DNA from: Elysia chlorotica
Taxonomy: Eukaryota > Mollusca > Gastropoda > Plakobranchidae
Reading direction: 5' to 3'
Assembly: GCA_003991915.1 (NCBI GenBank)
Contig: RQTK01000977.1
Location: forward strand, 36,402 to 100,401
DNA: 64,000 bases
Each line of letters starts with the position of its first letter. Position 1 is the first letter of the stretch. The position numbers and the translations under genes were made by a program. Below the pieces are notes generated by a model. That model did not search any database. It was given only the letters and a program-made list of their open reading frames with translations, and was not told where the DNA came from. Below, piece by piece: positions 12,481-25,292 of this stretch.

Positions 12481-12960
12481 TAAAATTGTGATTAAGGCAC
12501 GGCAAATTTTAAAGACGAGAGAACGAACCAAATGTTTAAAGTCGTCGATCTTAATCTTTGAAAATCGATGTAATCACACACTGTTACACACAAACCCATT
12601 AATTAGCGTGAAAAAAAATACAAGTTACTTCTAAGTAATTCATTTTATTCGATCAAAAAAGGAATTAACTACGATTGGCATATTTCTTTAGAGGAAATGT
12701 TTATTTTAGGGGTTATGACTGTAGCATACATAAGTATTATTTTGCTTCCGTGCTGGTCAATAAATAGTGGTTTAATCCTAATTATAGAGGTTTTCTGTAC
12801 GCTGAAAATTTCCAGCACCTTTAAAAAAAAAGAAAAAAACCCATAGAAGACATTGTCAGGATGGCGGTTCCAATCTAAAAATGGTTATAATCAGTGACGG
12901 ATATCATTCCTCACTTATTAAAGACCTAAACTTAGCCATTTTGTTTGTCTAATACACCAT
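12481..12960 (+). repeat. 480-bp diverged tandem duplication, first copy
   Basis: CAAACCCATTAATT near 12591 recurs at 13071, and AGTATTATTTTGCTTC, AGAGGT, AAGACATTG and AAGACCT blocks recur in the same order in the next copy. The offset is 480 bp at the CAAACCCATT anchor. Confidence 0.75.
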
Positions 12961-13465
12961 GGGTAGAGATGATTTTCTGAAAGATAATTGGCAAGATTGA
13001 GGTTTTCCTACGTTAAAATTCAATAATCTAGAGCTTTGAGGATCGAGGTTATTTCGCATTTTGTTACAGTCAAACCCATTAATTTGTCTCTCTCGTACAA
13101 AAAAAAAAAAATTATATAAAAAAAATAAATAAAAAGAAAACTCTTAGTCATTTCTAAATAATTCATTGTGCCCGGTCAAAACGGGAATTACTTAGGAATG
13201 GTATATTTTTGTGGCTAAGTGATTATTCTTGCGTTCGATTGTATCATACAGCAGTATTATTTTGCTTCAGTGCTGGACAAGAGCTAGTAGAGGTCTTCCA
13301 GTACATTTAAAACTTTAAAAAAAAACAACAACAAAACAATATAAAAGACATTGCCAGGGTGAGAGTTCCGATCTTGAAACGGCTGTATTTACTGTGACAT
13401 CTATAAAATCATTCACTTAACGAAGACCTTAAATTTTGCTTCTTTGTTTGCCCACTACGCCATTA
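12961..13465 (+). repeat. 480-bp diverged tandem duplication, second copy
   Basis: This is the second copy of the 12.48-12.96 kb segment. It differs by an A-rich insertion around 13100-13140 and many substitutions, so the duplication is old. Neither copy has a coding frame. Confidence 0.75.
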
Positions 13466-14070
13466 TTCTGACATTTCCCCAATGGGGGTATGTATTCAGA
13501 AACTTAACTAGCCTTTAGGATAATGTATAAACAATCTAAAATATGCTAGTAAACAACTGTACTTAATTAATTATGTTGCTTTCTATTATATTAAAAGCCA
13601 TTATTTCTCTAATACATTATTTGATATAGTAAATAGACTAAAACCCTCATCTCACTTACATCTAGTTTTCGCTACAGGTTCTTCAGTACAAGAGGTACTT
13701 AAGGCCTAAAGAATGTTATAATCAGTTTTCCATTTCTATGTTAAAGGGCCACTAACCAGTGAAAGCATAGTTTACTCTAAAAGCCTTTAGTGAAAGCCAT
13801 TAACAAAAGTTAGGATTTTTTTTGTTTGAGTTTTTGTTTTTGTTTTCGATTTTGGTAGCTATGAAGGAAGCAGTAAGTGGGGTTTAAGCAAAAACAACTT
13901 TTAACCTAGACCAATGGATAATAATACCCACTATTCATTTAGACGTTAAAAGTATTAATAATGATATTCGATTTGTTTCATGGTGACTGTTAAAATGAGA
14001 TATTGAATGTATTTGTGACAAAAAAAGAACAACAAAAACAACTAAGTATGAAAAGCTTTATTCACCCACA
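13466..14070. other. AT-rich non-coding DNA
   Basis: Nothing recognisable before the ATT array and gap. Confidence 0.6.

Positions 14071-14124
<54 letters not shown>
14071..14124 (+). repeat. ATT microsatellite entering a gap
   Basis: An ATT array runs into the N run at 14125. Confidence 0.95.
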
Positions 14125-15066
14125 NNNNNNNNNNNNNNNNNNNNNNNNNNNNNNNNNNNNNNNNNNNNNNNNNNNNNNNNNNNNNNNNNNNNNNNNNNNN
14201 NNNNNNNNNNNNNNNNNNNNNNNNNNNNNNNNNNNNNNNNNNNNNNNNNNNNNNNNNNNNNNNNNNNNNNNNNNNNNNNNNNNNNNNNNNNNNNNNNNNN
14301 NNNNNNNNNNNNNNNNNNNNNNNNNNNNNNNNNNNNNNNNNNNNNNNNNNNNNNNNNNNNNNNNNNNNNNNNNNNNNNNNNNNNNNNNNNNNNNNNNNNN
14401 NNNNNNNNNNNNNNNNNNNNNNNNNNNNNNNNNNNNNNNNNNNNNNNNNNNNNNNNNNNNNNNNNNNNNNNNNNNNNNNNNNNNNNNNNNNNNNNNNNNN
14501 NNNNNNNNNNNNNNNNNNNNNNNNNNNNNNNNNNNNNNNNNNNNNNNNNNNNNNNNNNNNNNNNNNNNNNNNNNNNNNNNNNNNNNNNNNNNNNNNNNNN
14601 NNNNNNNNNNNNNNNNNNNNNNNNNNNNNNNNNNNNNNNNNNNNNNNNNNNNNNNNNNNNNNNNNNNNNNNNNNNNNNNNNNNNNNNNNNNNNNNNNNNN
14701 NNNNNNNNNNNNNNNNNNNNNNNNNNNNNNNNNNNNNNNNNNNNNNNNNNNNNNNNNNNNNNNNNNNNNNNNNNNNNNNNNNNNNNNNNNNNNNNNNNNN
14801 NNNNNNNNNNNNNNNNNNNNNNNNNNNNNNNNNNNNNNNNNNNNNNNNNNNNNNNNNNNNNNNNNNNNNNNNNNNNNNNNNNNNNNNNNNNNNNNNNNNN
14901 NNNNNNNNNNNNNNNNNNNNNNNNNNNNNNNNNNNNNNNNNNNNNNNNNNNNNNNNNNNNNNNNNNNNNNNNNNNNNNNNNNNNNNNNNNNNNNNNNNNN
15001 NNNNNNNNNNNNNNNNNNNNNNNNNNNNNNNNNNNNNNNNNNNNNNNNNNNNNNNNNNNNNNNNNN
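14125..15066. other. Assembly gap (942 N)
   Basis: The run of N starts inside an ATT array on the left and ends in unique sequence on the right. Confidence 0.99.
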
Positions 15067-15705
15067 GGCATATTGAAAGCAAAAAAGAGATACTCATTTT
15101 CTCAAAATTTAAAAGTTACTGTGTTTATTAGATCTACATGGCTTTGATTTACCTACAAAAGTTATTTATGAAAGTTCGAGATTTTTCAGATTCAATCCGG
15201 CTACAACTTGTTAAACAAGTTGTTTTTAAGCATTTTTGGATATCATAGGTTTAATACTAATTTAGCGAATTTTCATAAACAACTAAAATGTATCTAGTTT
15301 ATACACACTCCCAGTATACTTGGTAACAGAAAATGAAAGAACAGAAAGTACTTAAACGAATGAAAGCTATGTATTATCTGAAAGGTTGTAACTACCAAAA
15401 GGAAGAGACATTACTGTTGAAGCCTGACCTCTACAACTCTACAATAATTCAGAAAAAGGGACAGACTTCTACAATAATTCATAATAAAGGGTAGACTTGT
15501 AGTGGCTTTCTTAATCAATAAAAAGCAAAGCTCACTGATACAGACTGATAAGACTAATGCCCAGGGAGTTGCCGTCGCCGCCGCATTTCACATGGTTCAT
15601 TACTCGTTATCACTCCAGAACTCTTAATTTTTCATTTCCAGGGGCAAAGTGTCTCTTTTATCCAGGCGTGCGCTGTGATCATGTTTCCAGGCTGGCGGCA
15701 GAGAT
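15067..15705. other. Non-coding DNA right of the gap
   Basis: A short duplication of GACTTCTACAATAATTCA-type sequence lies near 15430-15485. 15550-15700 is GC-balanced and complex but not coding. Confidence 0.5.
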
Positions 15706-15975
15706 GCTGGGCCGATCGTGGGTTATGGGGTAGGGAAAGGCAGGCGAGTGAGAGAGAGAGAGATAGAGAGAAGGTAGGGAAAGGCAGGCGAGTGAGAGAG
15801 AGAGAGAGATAGAGAGAAGGTAGGGAAAGGCAGGAGAGTGAGAGAGGGATAGAGAGAGAAGGTAGGGAAAGGCGAGAGAGAGACAGAGACAGGGGTAGGA
15901 AAAGGCAAAAGAGAGAAAGAGAGAGAGAGAGACGCTGGCCGATCGTGGATTATGGGGTAGGGAAAGGCAGTGGGA
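15706..15975 (+). repeat. GA-rich minisatellite with 42-46-bp units
   Basis: GTAGGGAAAGGC recurs near 15730, 15774, 15820 and 15862, with a variant near 15895. The segment GGCCGATCGTGG plus TTATGGGGTAG occurs at both ends (15709 and 15938). Confidence 0.8.
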
Positions 15976-15999
15976 GAGGCAGAGGTGCGAAAAGCAAGG

Positions 16000-16057
<58 letters not shown>

Positions 16058-16290
16058 AGAGAGAGATTGGCGAAGCTGAGGGCGAGGGAGGAGTCAGACA
16101 GAGAGGGAGACAGAAAGAGAAAAAGATGTTGAGGAAGAGATAGGGAGAGGAACAGAAAGAGAGAGAGAGAAAGTAAGAAAAAAAGACAACCAGCCAAACA
16201 TACAGAGAGAAACGCAGAGAAATAGAGAGACAGCCCGAAAGAGAGACTGTAGGGAAGAGCAGAGGGATAAAACGAGAAAACGAGAAAACG
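16000..16290 (+). repeat. GA-rich tract
   Basis: A pure GA array lies at 16013-16050, with degenerate GA/AGAC sequence to 16290 ending in three ACGAGAAA units. Confidence 0.9.
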
Positions 16291-17229
16291 AGACCTGAGA
16301 AACAAAAAGAAGGCAGCTTCGTAGTTTGTAACTGATAGGAAGAGAACTAAGGTGGCCTTAAAATTATAATAGCACTGGATACCTTTTGGTGAGTGAAGTC
16401 AAGAGGGAGTGGTCAAAGCAATCACAGCTAATCTCTAGAAGTGATAGAATGATTGTATGTGGATTTGTGATTGTAAAAATTAAATGTTTAGAACAGTTGT
16501 GAGCGTGAGTGTGAATGTAGATCTGTGTTTTATTTGGTTGGTTGTAAGTGCATGGTTATACCGATGAGAAAATTGGTTATGATTTTAATGATGGTATGAG
16601 TATGTCATTGTAATATTGTGATACTTGGCTACTTTGTTTACTATAGTGCTAATGCAAAAATATAATTATTGTTGTTCTGATCATTTTGAAGTACAAAAGA
16701 TATTCAATAAAAGTCATGATGCAATATCAAGCGGTCTATTTATTATTACTTTTTTTTTCATTTAAGGGAAGGGTGATTTTTCAATTTAAAATGAAGCGTG
16801 TTTATTGTGTGTTTGATTGCCTTTCTTATATTATCATTTTCTTTATCATTTTCCCCATATGTTTGTCATCACAGGAAATATTTCATTATGAAAAATAATG
16901 CGAGATCGCCTAGCACTTAATAGATACAATAGTATTCAATTAATGCCCCTCCCTCTCTTAACTGTCGCACCTCTTACTTCTTTTCATCATCGTCAAAATC
17001 ACTGGCATTTTGGCAGAAGCTCCCGATTCGACTCTCCCCTACCCCTATCCATCCTTATCTTATCTTATCTTTAGTCTTATAACCATCTACATCACTTTTT
17101 TTTCTAATCTTTGAAATCCATTTTTATATATGAGCATTACAGTCGATTCTATTGTTCAGTCTGTTTAAATGTCATATTAAATATTGTTAACAGTTCTTAC
17201 GATATAGTACATAATTGAACAATAATAGC

Positions 17230-17352
17230 GGTCTCAACAACAACAAAAATACAACAAGAGAAACAACAGCAAAAACAACAACAACAACAACAACAACATA
17301 ATGATAACAACAACAGCAACGTCATAACAACAACAAAAGCAAGAAAATTAAC
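17230..17352 (+). repeat. CAA-rich microsatellite
   Basis: CAA and AACAGC units with interruptions. Confidence 0.9.
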
Positions 17353-17647
17353 AACAACAGGATTAACTCACAATACACATGCCATGCCTATTGCTAACAA
17401 CAAAATCAATGTGCTCACCCCTCTTGGCTTTAGTTTACCCTTTTGTCTGTTTCTCCTCTTTTCTTCACTCTTTATCCGGTTTTAAATAATGGCAGATTCA
17501 TTATTTTTAACGCTGCTTGTATAATCTAACATCAACTACCTTGCTTTCGATAAAACGATAGAGATTTTATCCTCAATAATCTTTAACTTAATGCATGTAC
17601 ATTGTTCATGATCGGCACAACAATGATGACAATAAATTTGTCAGCAG

Positions 17648-17791
17648 TCCCAGTGCCAGTAATCTGAAAACCATGGTATCTCCGCACGGACTCTGTGTGG
17701 CAGGATGTAAACTTGTCGGACGTTAGCCTTGGGACCCGTCCATAATATAGTTTATATAGTGCTGATGTTTGACGTTAAGCAACGACAAAAA
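17648..17791 (+). mobile_element. SINE, 5'-truncated
   Basis: Central and 3' blocks only: CCATGGTATC, TGTGTGGCAGGATGTAAACT, GTCGGACGTTAGCCTTGGGA and GATGTTTGACGTTAAGC. Confidence 0.8.
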
Positions 17792-18879
17792 CGCTTGTTT
17801 GAAATTGTTTTCGCGCGATAAAATTTGGAATCTTGCGGGTTTTACCACAAGAGCGAGTCTTAATACATGAAATGATGATTATTTTATACGATTTGGTTCC
17901 TTTTGAGCCCTTAATTTAGTTCACACTTGAAAGTGCGTTTGAAAATAAATAAATAAATACACATTATTATCGTCTTCAGAGTGAGTGTACATACCTAGTG
18001 AGTGCGTGACGTTATTTATAAATAGTACTCAGTTTTGTTATAATTAATCGGTTATTTGACTTTAAATAGAAAGTTATATCAGAGAGTGTGAAAATAGTGA
18101 GAGGATTCACTGCGAGGATTTTGCTTATATGGCTCAAAATAATCAAGGCGGTTGCTTGTTTCTTTAAACTCTAGTAAAAATTAGTCTTAACATTGTTCAA
18201 CCGCCTTATTTCCTGTGAAGAAATAGAGTGAGCTCGCGTCACTTTAGCTCCCCGTATCAATAGCACTCCAAGCTCTTTTTGTGGAATGTCACCAAATCTA
18301 TAGTCTTTGGTTATATTATGTGACTGTGTTAATTAGCAAGCCTAGCTGTTCGTTATACAGTTTTATTGCTTTTTTATATTTTTAGTTTATTTTATAAATA
18401 GTTAAATTTTTGAATTTATTACATACGTTTGATATGTAATTGCGAATTTTTTAACATGTGAAATAGCGTGTTTTTAATACCTATGTATGGAGTCTTTTTT
18501 TTAGAAATTACATTCCATTTTTACTTCAAATTGAGTCAAAAGGATTGTATTGGTTTTTAATAAGATAAAAAGAAAGGACTGGTTACTGTGTCGCAACTAC
18601 ATGCGATTTTTATTAACAATTAAATTCATCAAACTGCCTCTCTTTGTAGTGCCCAATATTTTCCTGAAACCTTTCATTTGTAATTCTCCTGCCTTGTAAC
18701 GCGAAAGCCGCAATTTAAGATTTTCTTTGGTGAGGGTTTTATGTATACTTTTTAAAAGCTTTCTGCAATCAAATTATTTTCGAAATGTCCAACCATTTTC
18801 TCTCTTTTCAGGTTAAATGATCTAGCTAGATCCAGTATCGGTCTTGCTAATTCTCTTCCAAAGTCTTCATAATGTCTCA

Positions 18880-19445
18880 ATCATAACCACACGTCTTTCT
18901 CCTATCCTTTAACACTCTTCCGTTTTATGGATTGGAAACTAGCAAGGATCAAACAATGAACATGATGAACGATGTACATTTCAAGAGCTTACTGGTGCAA
19001 GAAAATGCCATTTCCATCATATCCCTGATAATTCGAATTTAAATGTAGCCCTTCACGGTAACTGCCAGGGTGTACATTTGAAAAAGCTGCTACCTTGTAC
19101 CAATTTTCCCTTACAAAAGCGAGAGATGTATCAAGGGGCTCTCGGGCATTTAAGAGCTTGGGATCAGGTTTGTACCTCCAGACCTAATCCTGTTCAATCA
19201 AGCTTTCCCAATGTGGCAGTTTGTGCCAGGTAACACTGCGACGGGATCCCAGGCCTTTCAACGCTGGAATTATTGACTTTTCGCTGCCAGCAAAGACAAT
19301 GAAATTCTAATAAAATTCTCACCTAATCCTCACGGTTGGCATAACCTCTCGATCACTTGGGGAGTGGAGGGGGAAATCAATGCTGGGGAGGAAATAGAAA
19401 GGGGTGGGCTGGGAGAGATATAGAAAGAGGGAGGGGAAAAGAAAT
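18880..19445. other. Complex, microsatellite-free block (candidate conserved non-coding)
   Basis: More GC-balanced than its surroundings, without repeats and without a sustained coding frame. Candidates like this in introns or flanks of developmental regulators are often enhancers. The sequence alone does not prove it. Confidence 0.25.
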
Positions 19446-19447
19446 GT

Positions 19448-19604
<157 letters not shown>

Positions 19605-19739
19605 CAATATTGTACAAAGACAGTAAAACAAAGAGAGAAATATAGAAGGAAGATCAGATAGCCGAGGAAGGCAAACAGACAACCAAAATATTGTAAAGGT
19701 TCAAGCAGATAGAAATAGTAAAGTACTTTCGAGATAGAC

Positions 19740-20290
19740 TAACTGGAATGTTCATCACATTAATAAAATTTTTTGAGAAAAATGTGTTTGAAACGACAGA
19801 AAAAAGGTATCCATACGGACGAAAAATTGCAGAAAGTAAGAAAGAAGGAGGAATAAAAAGAGGTGACAAAGTCATCGAGATATGGAGACCCGGGGACAAT
19901 GTTGATTTTGCGATAAGACATGTTGAGAATGAAGTTACCAGCACCGTGATATCTGCGACTGCAGCGACTGTAGCGGGCTCCCCACTAAACCCCTTCTGGC
20001 CTGAGAAGAGGAGAAATGAGCTAATATTAGTAAAAAGCAAAACGGGTCCTTGTTCATCGTTTTCCCTTGATATCCCAGCAGAACACTTTAGATTTCAGCC
20101 AGGCTTGAGTCCCCTACCATGTAACAATCCAGCTCTCCGCGCGATCTGTCATGAACTATTGAGATTGTTTTATCTATGACATTCTTGGCAGGTTGGTCCG
20201 GCACCCAGGTCTTCCTGTCACCCCGGAGTCCCAAACACCAGCGAGAATGCGCTTCTGTCGGACTTTGATGTTTCAGAGATTAAAGAGTAA
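19740..20290. other. Complex block with a 143-codon open frame (candidate conserved non-coding)
   Basis: An ATG-started + frame spans 19748-20179 and the minus strand is also open over much of it (19654-20040). The + translation matches no family I know and lacks domain features. It is most likely non-coding conserved sequence or chance, with a small possibility of a lineage-specific gene. Confidence 0.25.
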
Positions 20291-20920
20291 AACTGGGGGA
20301 GGTTTTGAAGTGAATGTGTTGAAAACCTTTAATAAATCAATATTGTTTTGATTGTGTTTATTTTGTTTGTTTGTTTGTTTGTACTACATGAAATAATTTT
20401 AATTGGTCTTTATAAGTTGCTGAACACTGATATTCGCATTTCGGTGATAAAGTTTTCAAGTTAGGCACGTTCCGTCTAAATTTTAGACGCATGTGAATGT
20501 TGCAAAAAGCTCTTATGATTCCTTGTGACTTTTGAAAAGAATATTGTAATATTATTTCATAAATAACATTTTTTTTTTAAATTATGAAAACGGATATTGT
20601 TAAGCACAATGCGCGTTAAAGTAAGAGGGCTAAATGAATGCAGTATTTTTTTTATTATATTCATTGTTGCTGTTATCATATATTATATTCTTCAATTTTC
20701 TGAATAGTCAATAGCAAACTTTCACAAAAAATACATGCTTATCTGCAACTTAAAAACGACAGACGGACTAAATGGATAAATTAATGTTAATTAACATTCG
20801 TTGCACGTTGTCACATACTATTAGATTTGAAAATCTTCAAACAAACAAAAAGAAAAATCAGTGTAAATCATGTCACTAAATATTGAGATAGGTCAAGAAA
20901 ATAATTTTGAAAATTGCTAA

Positions 20921-21020
20921 TGACATAGATAGTTTTCGTGCAAGACTTTTCAGACAGTCGTAAAAATTTCTAATGACATAGTTTTTACATAGTTTTCGTG
21001 CACGACTTTTCAGACAGACG
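20921..21020 (+). repeat. 60-bp tandem duplication
   Basis: TAATGACATAG and AGTTTTCGTGCAAGACTTTT followed by CAGACAG recur with a 60-bp offset (20931 and 20991 for the second block). Confidence 0.85.
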
Positions 21021-21779
21021 TAGGCGCCCTATTTATTAGACGTGGATTTTTCCAAGTGGTATAACCATTTATCAATTATCTTCTGTCTTGTGGTATTATA
21101 GTGCATCTAAGTACTATGATATACCAGATAAATGTCTCTCATACTAAATGGTTATATTGCATTACTTGCGATACACATTGTATATTCTAATTTTTTATGG
21201 TAGGGCATAATTTGAGAAAGTGAGCTGTAGTTCAAACCACCTCTGAAGGGAAAATATCTTAGTTATAAAAATGTTAGCATAATTTTTACTTTTACAGATT
21301 TATTTATGATGGGAACAGAGCAATCGTTTTAAATATAGTAAATTAGCTTACGAATAGCGTTTAATTATTTTTTTTACATCGAAAATAACGTAGACAGAAG
21401 CTTATTTCAGTTTTTACAGCTTTCAAGGTAATTTGTATTTAAACGGATTTAAATAATAATCTTATTTAGTTTATTTTTTTTTGCAATACTATGTATTATG
21501 ACTTCCAGAATTACGTATATCAAGATACTGTTCTCAGAAGAAAGACAGTGATATTTCTTTCCACAAGATTTTTTTATTCAAATCATTTAGTTGTTATTCT
21601 TAAAAAAAAACAATCATGACCGATAAAGAATAATAGAAATGGATCAAATAGAGGTGGCAGTAAATTTGTACGATTAACTTAATAGGCGCTACTTGATAAC
21701 CCTTGGTGTGTTAAACTTACAAGTGGAAAAAAAACACTAAATGATAAAAATCTTAGCCGCAGCTGGTACATGAATGAGA

Positions 21780-22600
21780 AAGTGTCAATGAATCGCCAAA
21801 TATTTCATCTTCTCCCCTCAGCTGTGTTGGTTTGAGTCTTAATAATGCCCTCTTAAAGTCTTTGCCCTGTCTCCTCTCCTTCAATGAAGACCTGTCTTAT
21901 CGCTGTTTATCCGTCCACAAAACCAGCTCAACTATTTGCGACAATACTAGACACAAAGCTAGGAGTATCAGCATGAGTGATCTCTTATCACCAAGGATAG
22001 CTGCAGCAGCTTCCATTGACCCACACCTTCGTTCCATATTCCTATTTGATTCTCTTTCTCTAACTTTCCACATTCGTCATACTCAGTGCCATTATCAACT
22101 GGCGTTAAAACAAAGAGATCTAGACACCGAAGTCGATGAAAAAATGGCAATGGGCAGAAACATTATCACCGATGGTGTGAAGTAGAGAAGGGGGACATTA
22201 TAGCGAGAAGTAATAACCAACAGGTCATGGGACGAATTTTTGTGTGGTGATTTAAAGAGGAGCGTTGAAGACTTTTAGCGAGGGTGGAAAGGCCCCGGTG
22301 GCTTGGGGCTAAACGAAAATGCAAACTTTCTGTCTGATTGACAGCTTTCCGTTTCTCCATCTGTTCGCGATTAGCTGTGTGGTGAGGAATCCTGCCTCAA
22401 GTGCCTGCCTGGTGGATTACAGTGGCATCGACCACTGATAACAGCCTGGGGTGACAAAACATCCAATCCCTCCTGGTGCTGGCCCGGAGTCCAGGCTCTT
22501 ACCGGCTCCCGACCTGGTTATCAGGCATAAAGTTGTAGTAATTGTTATCGCCCCTTCAGCCCAATGTGCTTGCTGTGGTGTTTGAAACAATAGCACTGCT
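21780..22600. other. Complex block (candidate conserved non-coding or small unknown gene)
   Basis: A + frame of 117 codons (21832-22185) follows a pyrimidine tract ending CCCCTCAG; part of it reads SMSDLLSPRIAAAASIDPHL. No family is recognised. 22380-22560 is also GC-balanced and complex. Confidence 0.25.
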
Positions 22601-22602
22601 CT

Positions 22603-22838
22603 TTGATTCCCTTTTGTTAGCTACCTTTTTCCTCACGGTTTTGTTTATTGATTGAAACTCGGCTCGCGAAGAGAAAAGTTATTTCGTAATAATTATGTCT
22701 ACTGTCTCATTAATGGTGTTTTGATTCCATTTTGTTTGCCACCGTTTTCCTCACGATTTTGTTTATTGATTCAAACTCGGGGCGGGAAGGGAAAATTTAT
22801 TTCGTAATAATTATGCCTACTGTCTCATTACTGGTGTT
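22603..22838 (+). repeat. 118-bp tandem duplication
   Basis: Two adjacent copies (22603-22720, 22721-22838) run from TTGATTCC through CCTCACG, TTTTGTTTATTGATT, TTATTTCGTAATAATTATG and ACTGTCTCATTA to TGGTGTT. The lengths match exactly and about 14 positions differ. Confidence 0.9.
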
Positions 22839-23129
22839 CCATAGAAAAATGTGTACAATCTCCAATGTGCACTCGATATAATGGAAGTCCTAAGACAACC
22901 GACCATAAAAAAAAACTTGATGGAGGATATGATACAGTTCTTTCAGACTGACGGTGACGACGGGCTTACATCTTTGACTGACAGGCATAATGTGTAGGTG
23001 TAGTCACACGGTACTACTACAAGACTAAAAAATACAACCAATCCGTCTATACCTTTTTGCTTTTTAGTACAATGTTTTTCTGAGTAACCTACTCATATCT
23101 CTGTACCTCTGACATATATGACGGATTTA

Positions 23130-24510
23130 AAACAATAAGGAATCAAGTTGACCTCACGGCCCAGGCAGGACGTAGGGATGAATGAGTCCATCTTATCTGT
23201 AACACTTCCCTCTTTCACTTACGCCATTATCAGGAGTCCACAACTTTCTCGCTCTTCTAGGCTTGGCAAGGTTATCCCCAGAAACAGAAAGGAAATCTCA
23301 AGATTATCTTTGAATACACTTTCCTACTTTTGCCTGCCTCTAAGTACCATTTAAATCAAGAGAGTATGAGAAGAGCACTCCATCCCCCTCTTGGTGAAAG
23401 ATTCTCTACCTGAACTTTCTTATTCCACAACTTTTCATTCTCTTTGCACAGTCCGTATCAGTCACGGGCTATCTTTGCATCCAATCCAAGGTTCATACTA
23501 AAACTGCCCATTCAACTCCTTCTTTTTGTTTTACTCTCTTTATCTTGTTTCCTCTTTTGCAAACTAAATCCCGACCTTCTCTAATTTAAAACTCGCGTCT
23601 CATGTGTCCAATGCAATGCCACTTTGCCAATGTGTGTCTCAAAGGTGTCGTGATGTTGAAAACTCTTGGAGTTAACTAATACAAATATCGATTTTATTCA
23701 ATAATTTTGTTTACTTATGTGTTGTTTTGTTTTTTTAACTTTTCGGTGAATTGGTTTTCCGCTCCTTCCCTGTTTGCTTTAAATTTGGTCTAATAAAAGA
23801 TCCGTAGTTGTTTCGTTCCAATAAGTGTCATTGCGACTCCAATGAAATGTTCCCTAATTATTTACTATACTTACTTAAATTAGAATTTACTGTTTATTTC
23901 TTTGGTGCAGGTGTTTTTCAACAAATAATGTAGAGCTGTGACACAGAAAAGTCCCCTTTTTCTAGAGCGCCTGTCACCCGTCCATGAACAATAATCCCTG
24001 TCCTCTAAGCTCTTCGCTCGGTGTATCTGGGGTCGCATTGCTGGTGTGGAACCCTCGATAAGAACAAAGAAAACCAGTAATCTATATGGCTCTGGAATTG
24101 CTACATAAACTGACAGCAAAATCAAAACCGAATCGCAATGAGAAACTCGTTGAACAATGTGTTTACACTCTGTGTTTGCCTCGGTGATCCCATCCAAAAT
24201 CCTTGTTTGTTTGTGTTGTCTTTTTAATGCATTCTCTCCCCCACACCTTTCCGGTCTGAAACTTATCATTATGTTCCAGCAAGATAATCTTTTCGAGGAG
24301 AAGTAGAGGGATATGAAACTCCACTCTCTACTTCAAGTGCATGAGGGCGGAGATAACGGGGACACGATTTGTCCCAGTAGTTCTAGAGTGGACACCAAAG
24401 TTGACATTCTGTATCCCATAGTTTCTCCCCTCTGTCGTTCTTTTAATAGCCTACGTTTTGCCTATGACGGGCAAAGGTCAAGAAGCATTGAAAAGGAAAC
24501 GAAATGATTT
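23130..24510. other. Complex block without repeats (candidate conserved non-coding)
   Basis: About 1.4 kb of balanced composition. Open frames occur on both strands (for example 23880-24269 on the minus strand, 129 codons), but none has recognisable domains. Confidence 0.2.
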
Positions 24511-24799
24511 AAAGATGTATGTGTGTAAATAAGTGTTTGTTTGTAAGAGAGAGGGGGGAGAGATAGAGACAAGAAGAGATGGAGAGATATAGCGAGGCAG
24601 ACAGAGACAGGCAGACGAATGGACAGAGACTGACAGAGACAGACATAGATAGAATTTTTAACTATGATTTCGAACGCTAAGCAGCAAAACTCAAATCAAA
24701 GTCTTTTTTGTGAAACCTCTGAATACAGCATTCTATTGTTTCTGATTCAACTTTCTTTAGACTTAGTTTATTGACTGCAGCCTTGTACAACGCTTCCAA

Positions 24800-24975
24800 A
24801 AATAGCAGGCAGGGTCATCAAAATAAACAAAATTTTGCATTTGGAACCAAAGTGAGACATATCATTTAAATATTAGGCACAGTTAGGACAGTTTATATTT
24901 TTAGTCTTGTAGGCTTGTAGGCCGAACGAAAAATACTCATTGAGTATTATTCTGTCCTTACTGTCATACCAAGGT
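24800..24975 (+). repeat. Diverged relative of the 47/49-kb repeat
   Basis: It shares AGGGTCATCAAAATAAACAA, TTTGGAACCAAAGTGAGA, CATTTAAATATTAGGCACAG and ATACTCATTGAGTATTATTC with the 5' part of the 49.8-kb copy, in order. Confidence 0.7.
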
Positions 24976-25207
24976 AATACAAATATTTATTTCACTTTTA
25001 CCCTTGTTATGACAATATTGTGAACAGTAGAGTCAATTCGGTGACATCGGTCTGTTATTTTGAGTAGCATCGCGTAAGATAGTAAAAAGTACTCAAGTAC
25101 TTGCCCGTTATGAGTGTTCAAAATGTTCTAAATAGTTCACTAATGTTGAATTGGTGGTTCTCACCACAAGGATCATTAGTCGGGTTTGTTTGGTTATTAT
25201 GTTGTCG

Positions 25208-25210
25208 TTA

Positions 25211-25256
<46 letters not shown>

Positions 25257-25292
25257 GATGATGCAGTTGCTGTTGTTGTTGTTACTGTTGTT
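25208..25292 (+). repeat. GTT microsatellite
   Basis: A GTT array with a short GATGATGCA interruption. Confidence 0.95.

Larger units (their letters stand above)
16291..18879. other. AT-rich non-coding DNA
   Basis: It contains the CAA array and truncated SINE listed separately. No gene is seen. Confidence 0.6.

Noticed and set aside
14003-15097. Long open frames across a gap
   Set aside because: They exist only because N codons are read as open; the sequenced ends are ATT repeat.
19654-20179. Possible genes on both strands (128 and 143 codons)
   Set aside because: The frames overlap on opposite strands, have no recognisable domain and no splice context. Kept only as a complex block.
23880-24269. 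129-codon minus-strand open frame
   Set aside because: No domain or family resemblance, and no supporting neighbours or splice signals beyond chance.
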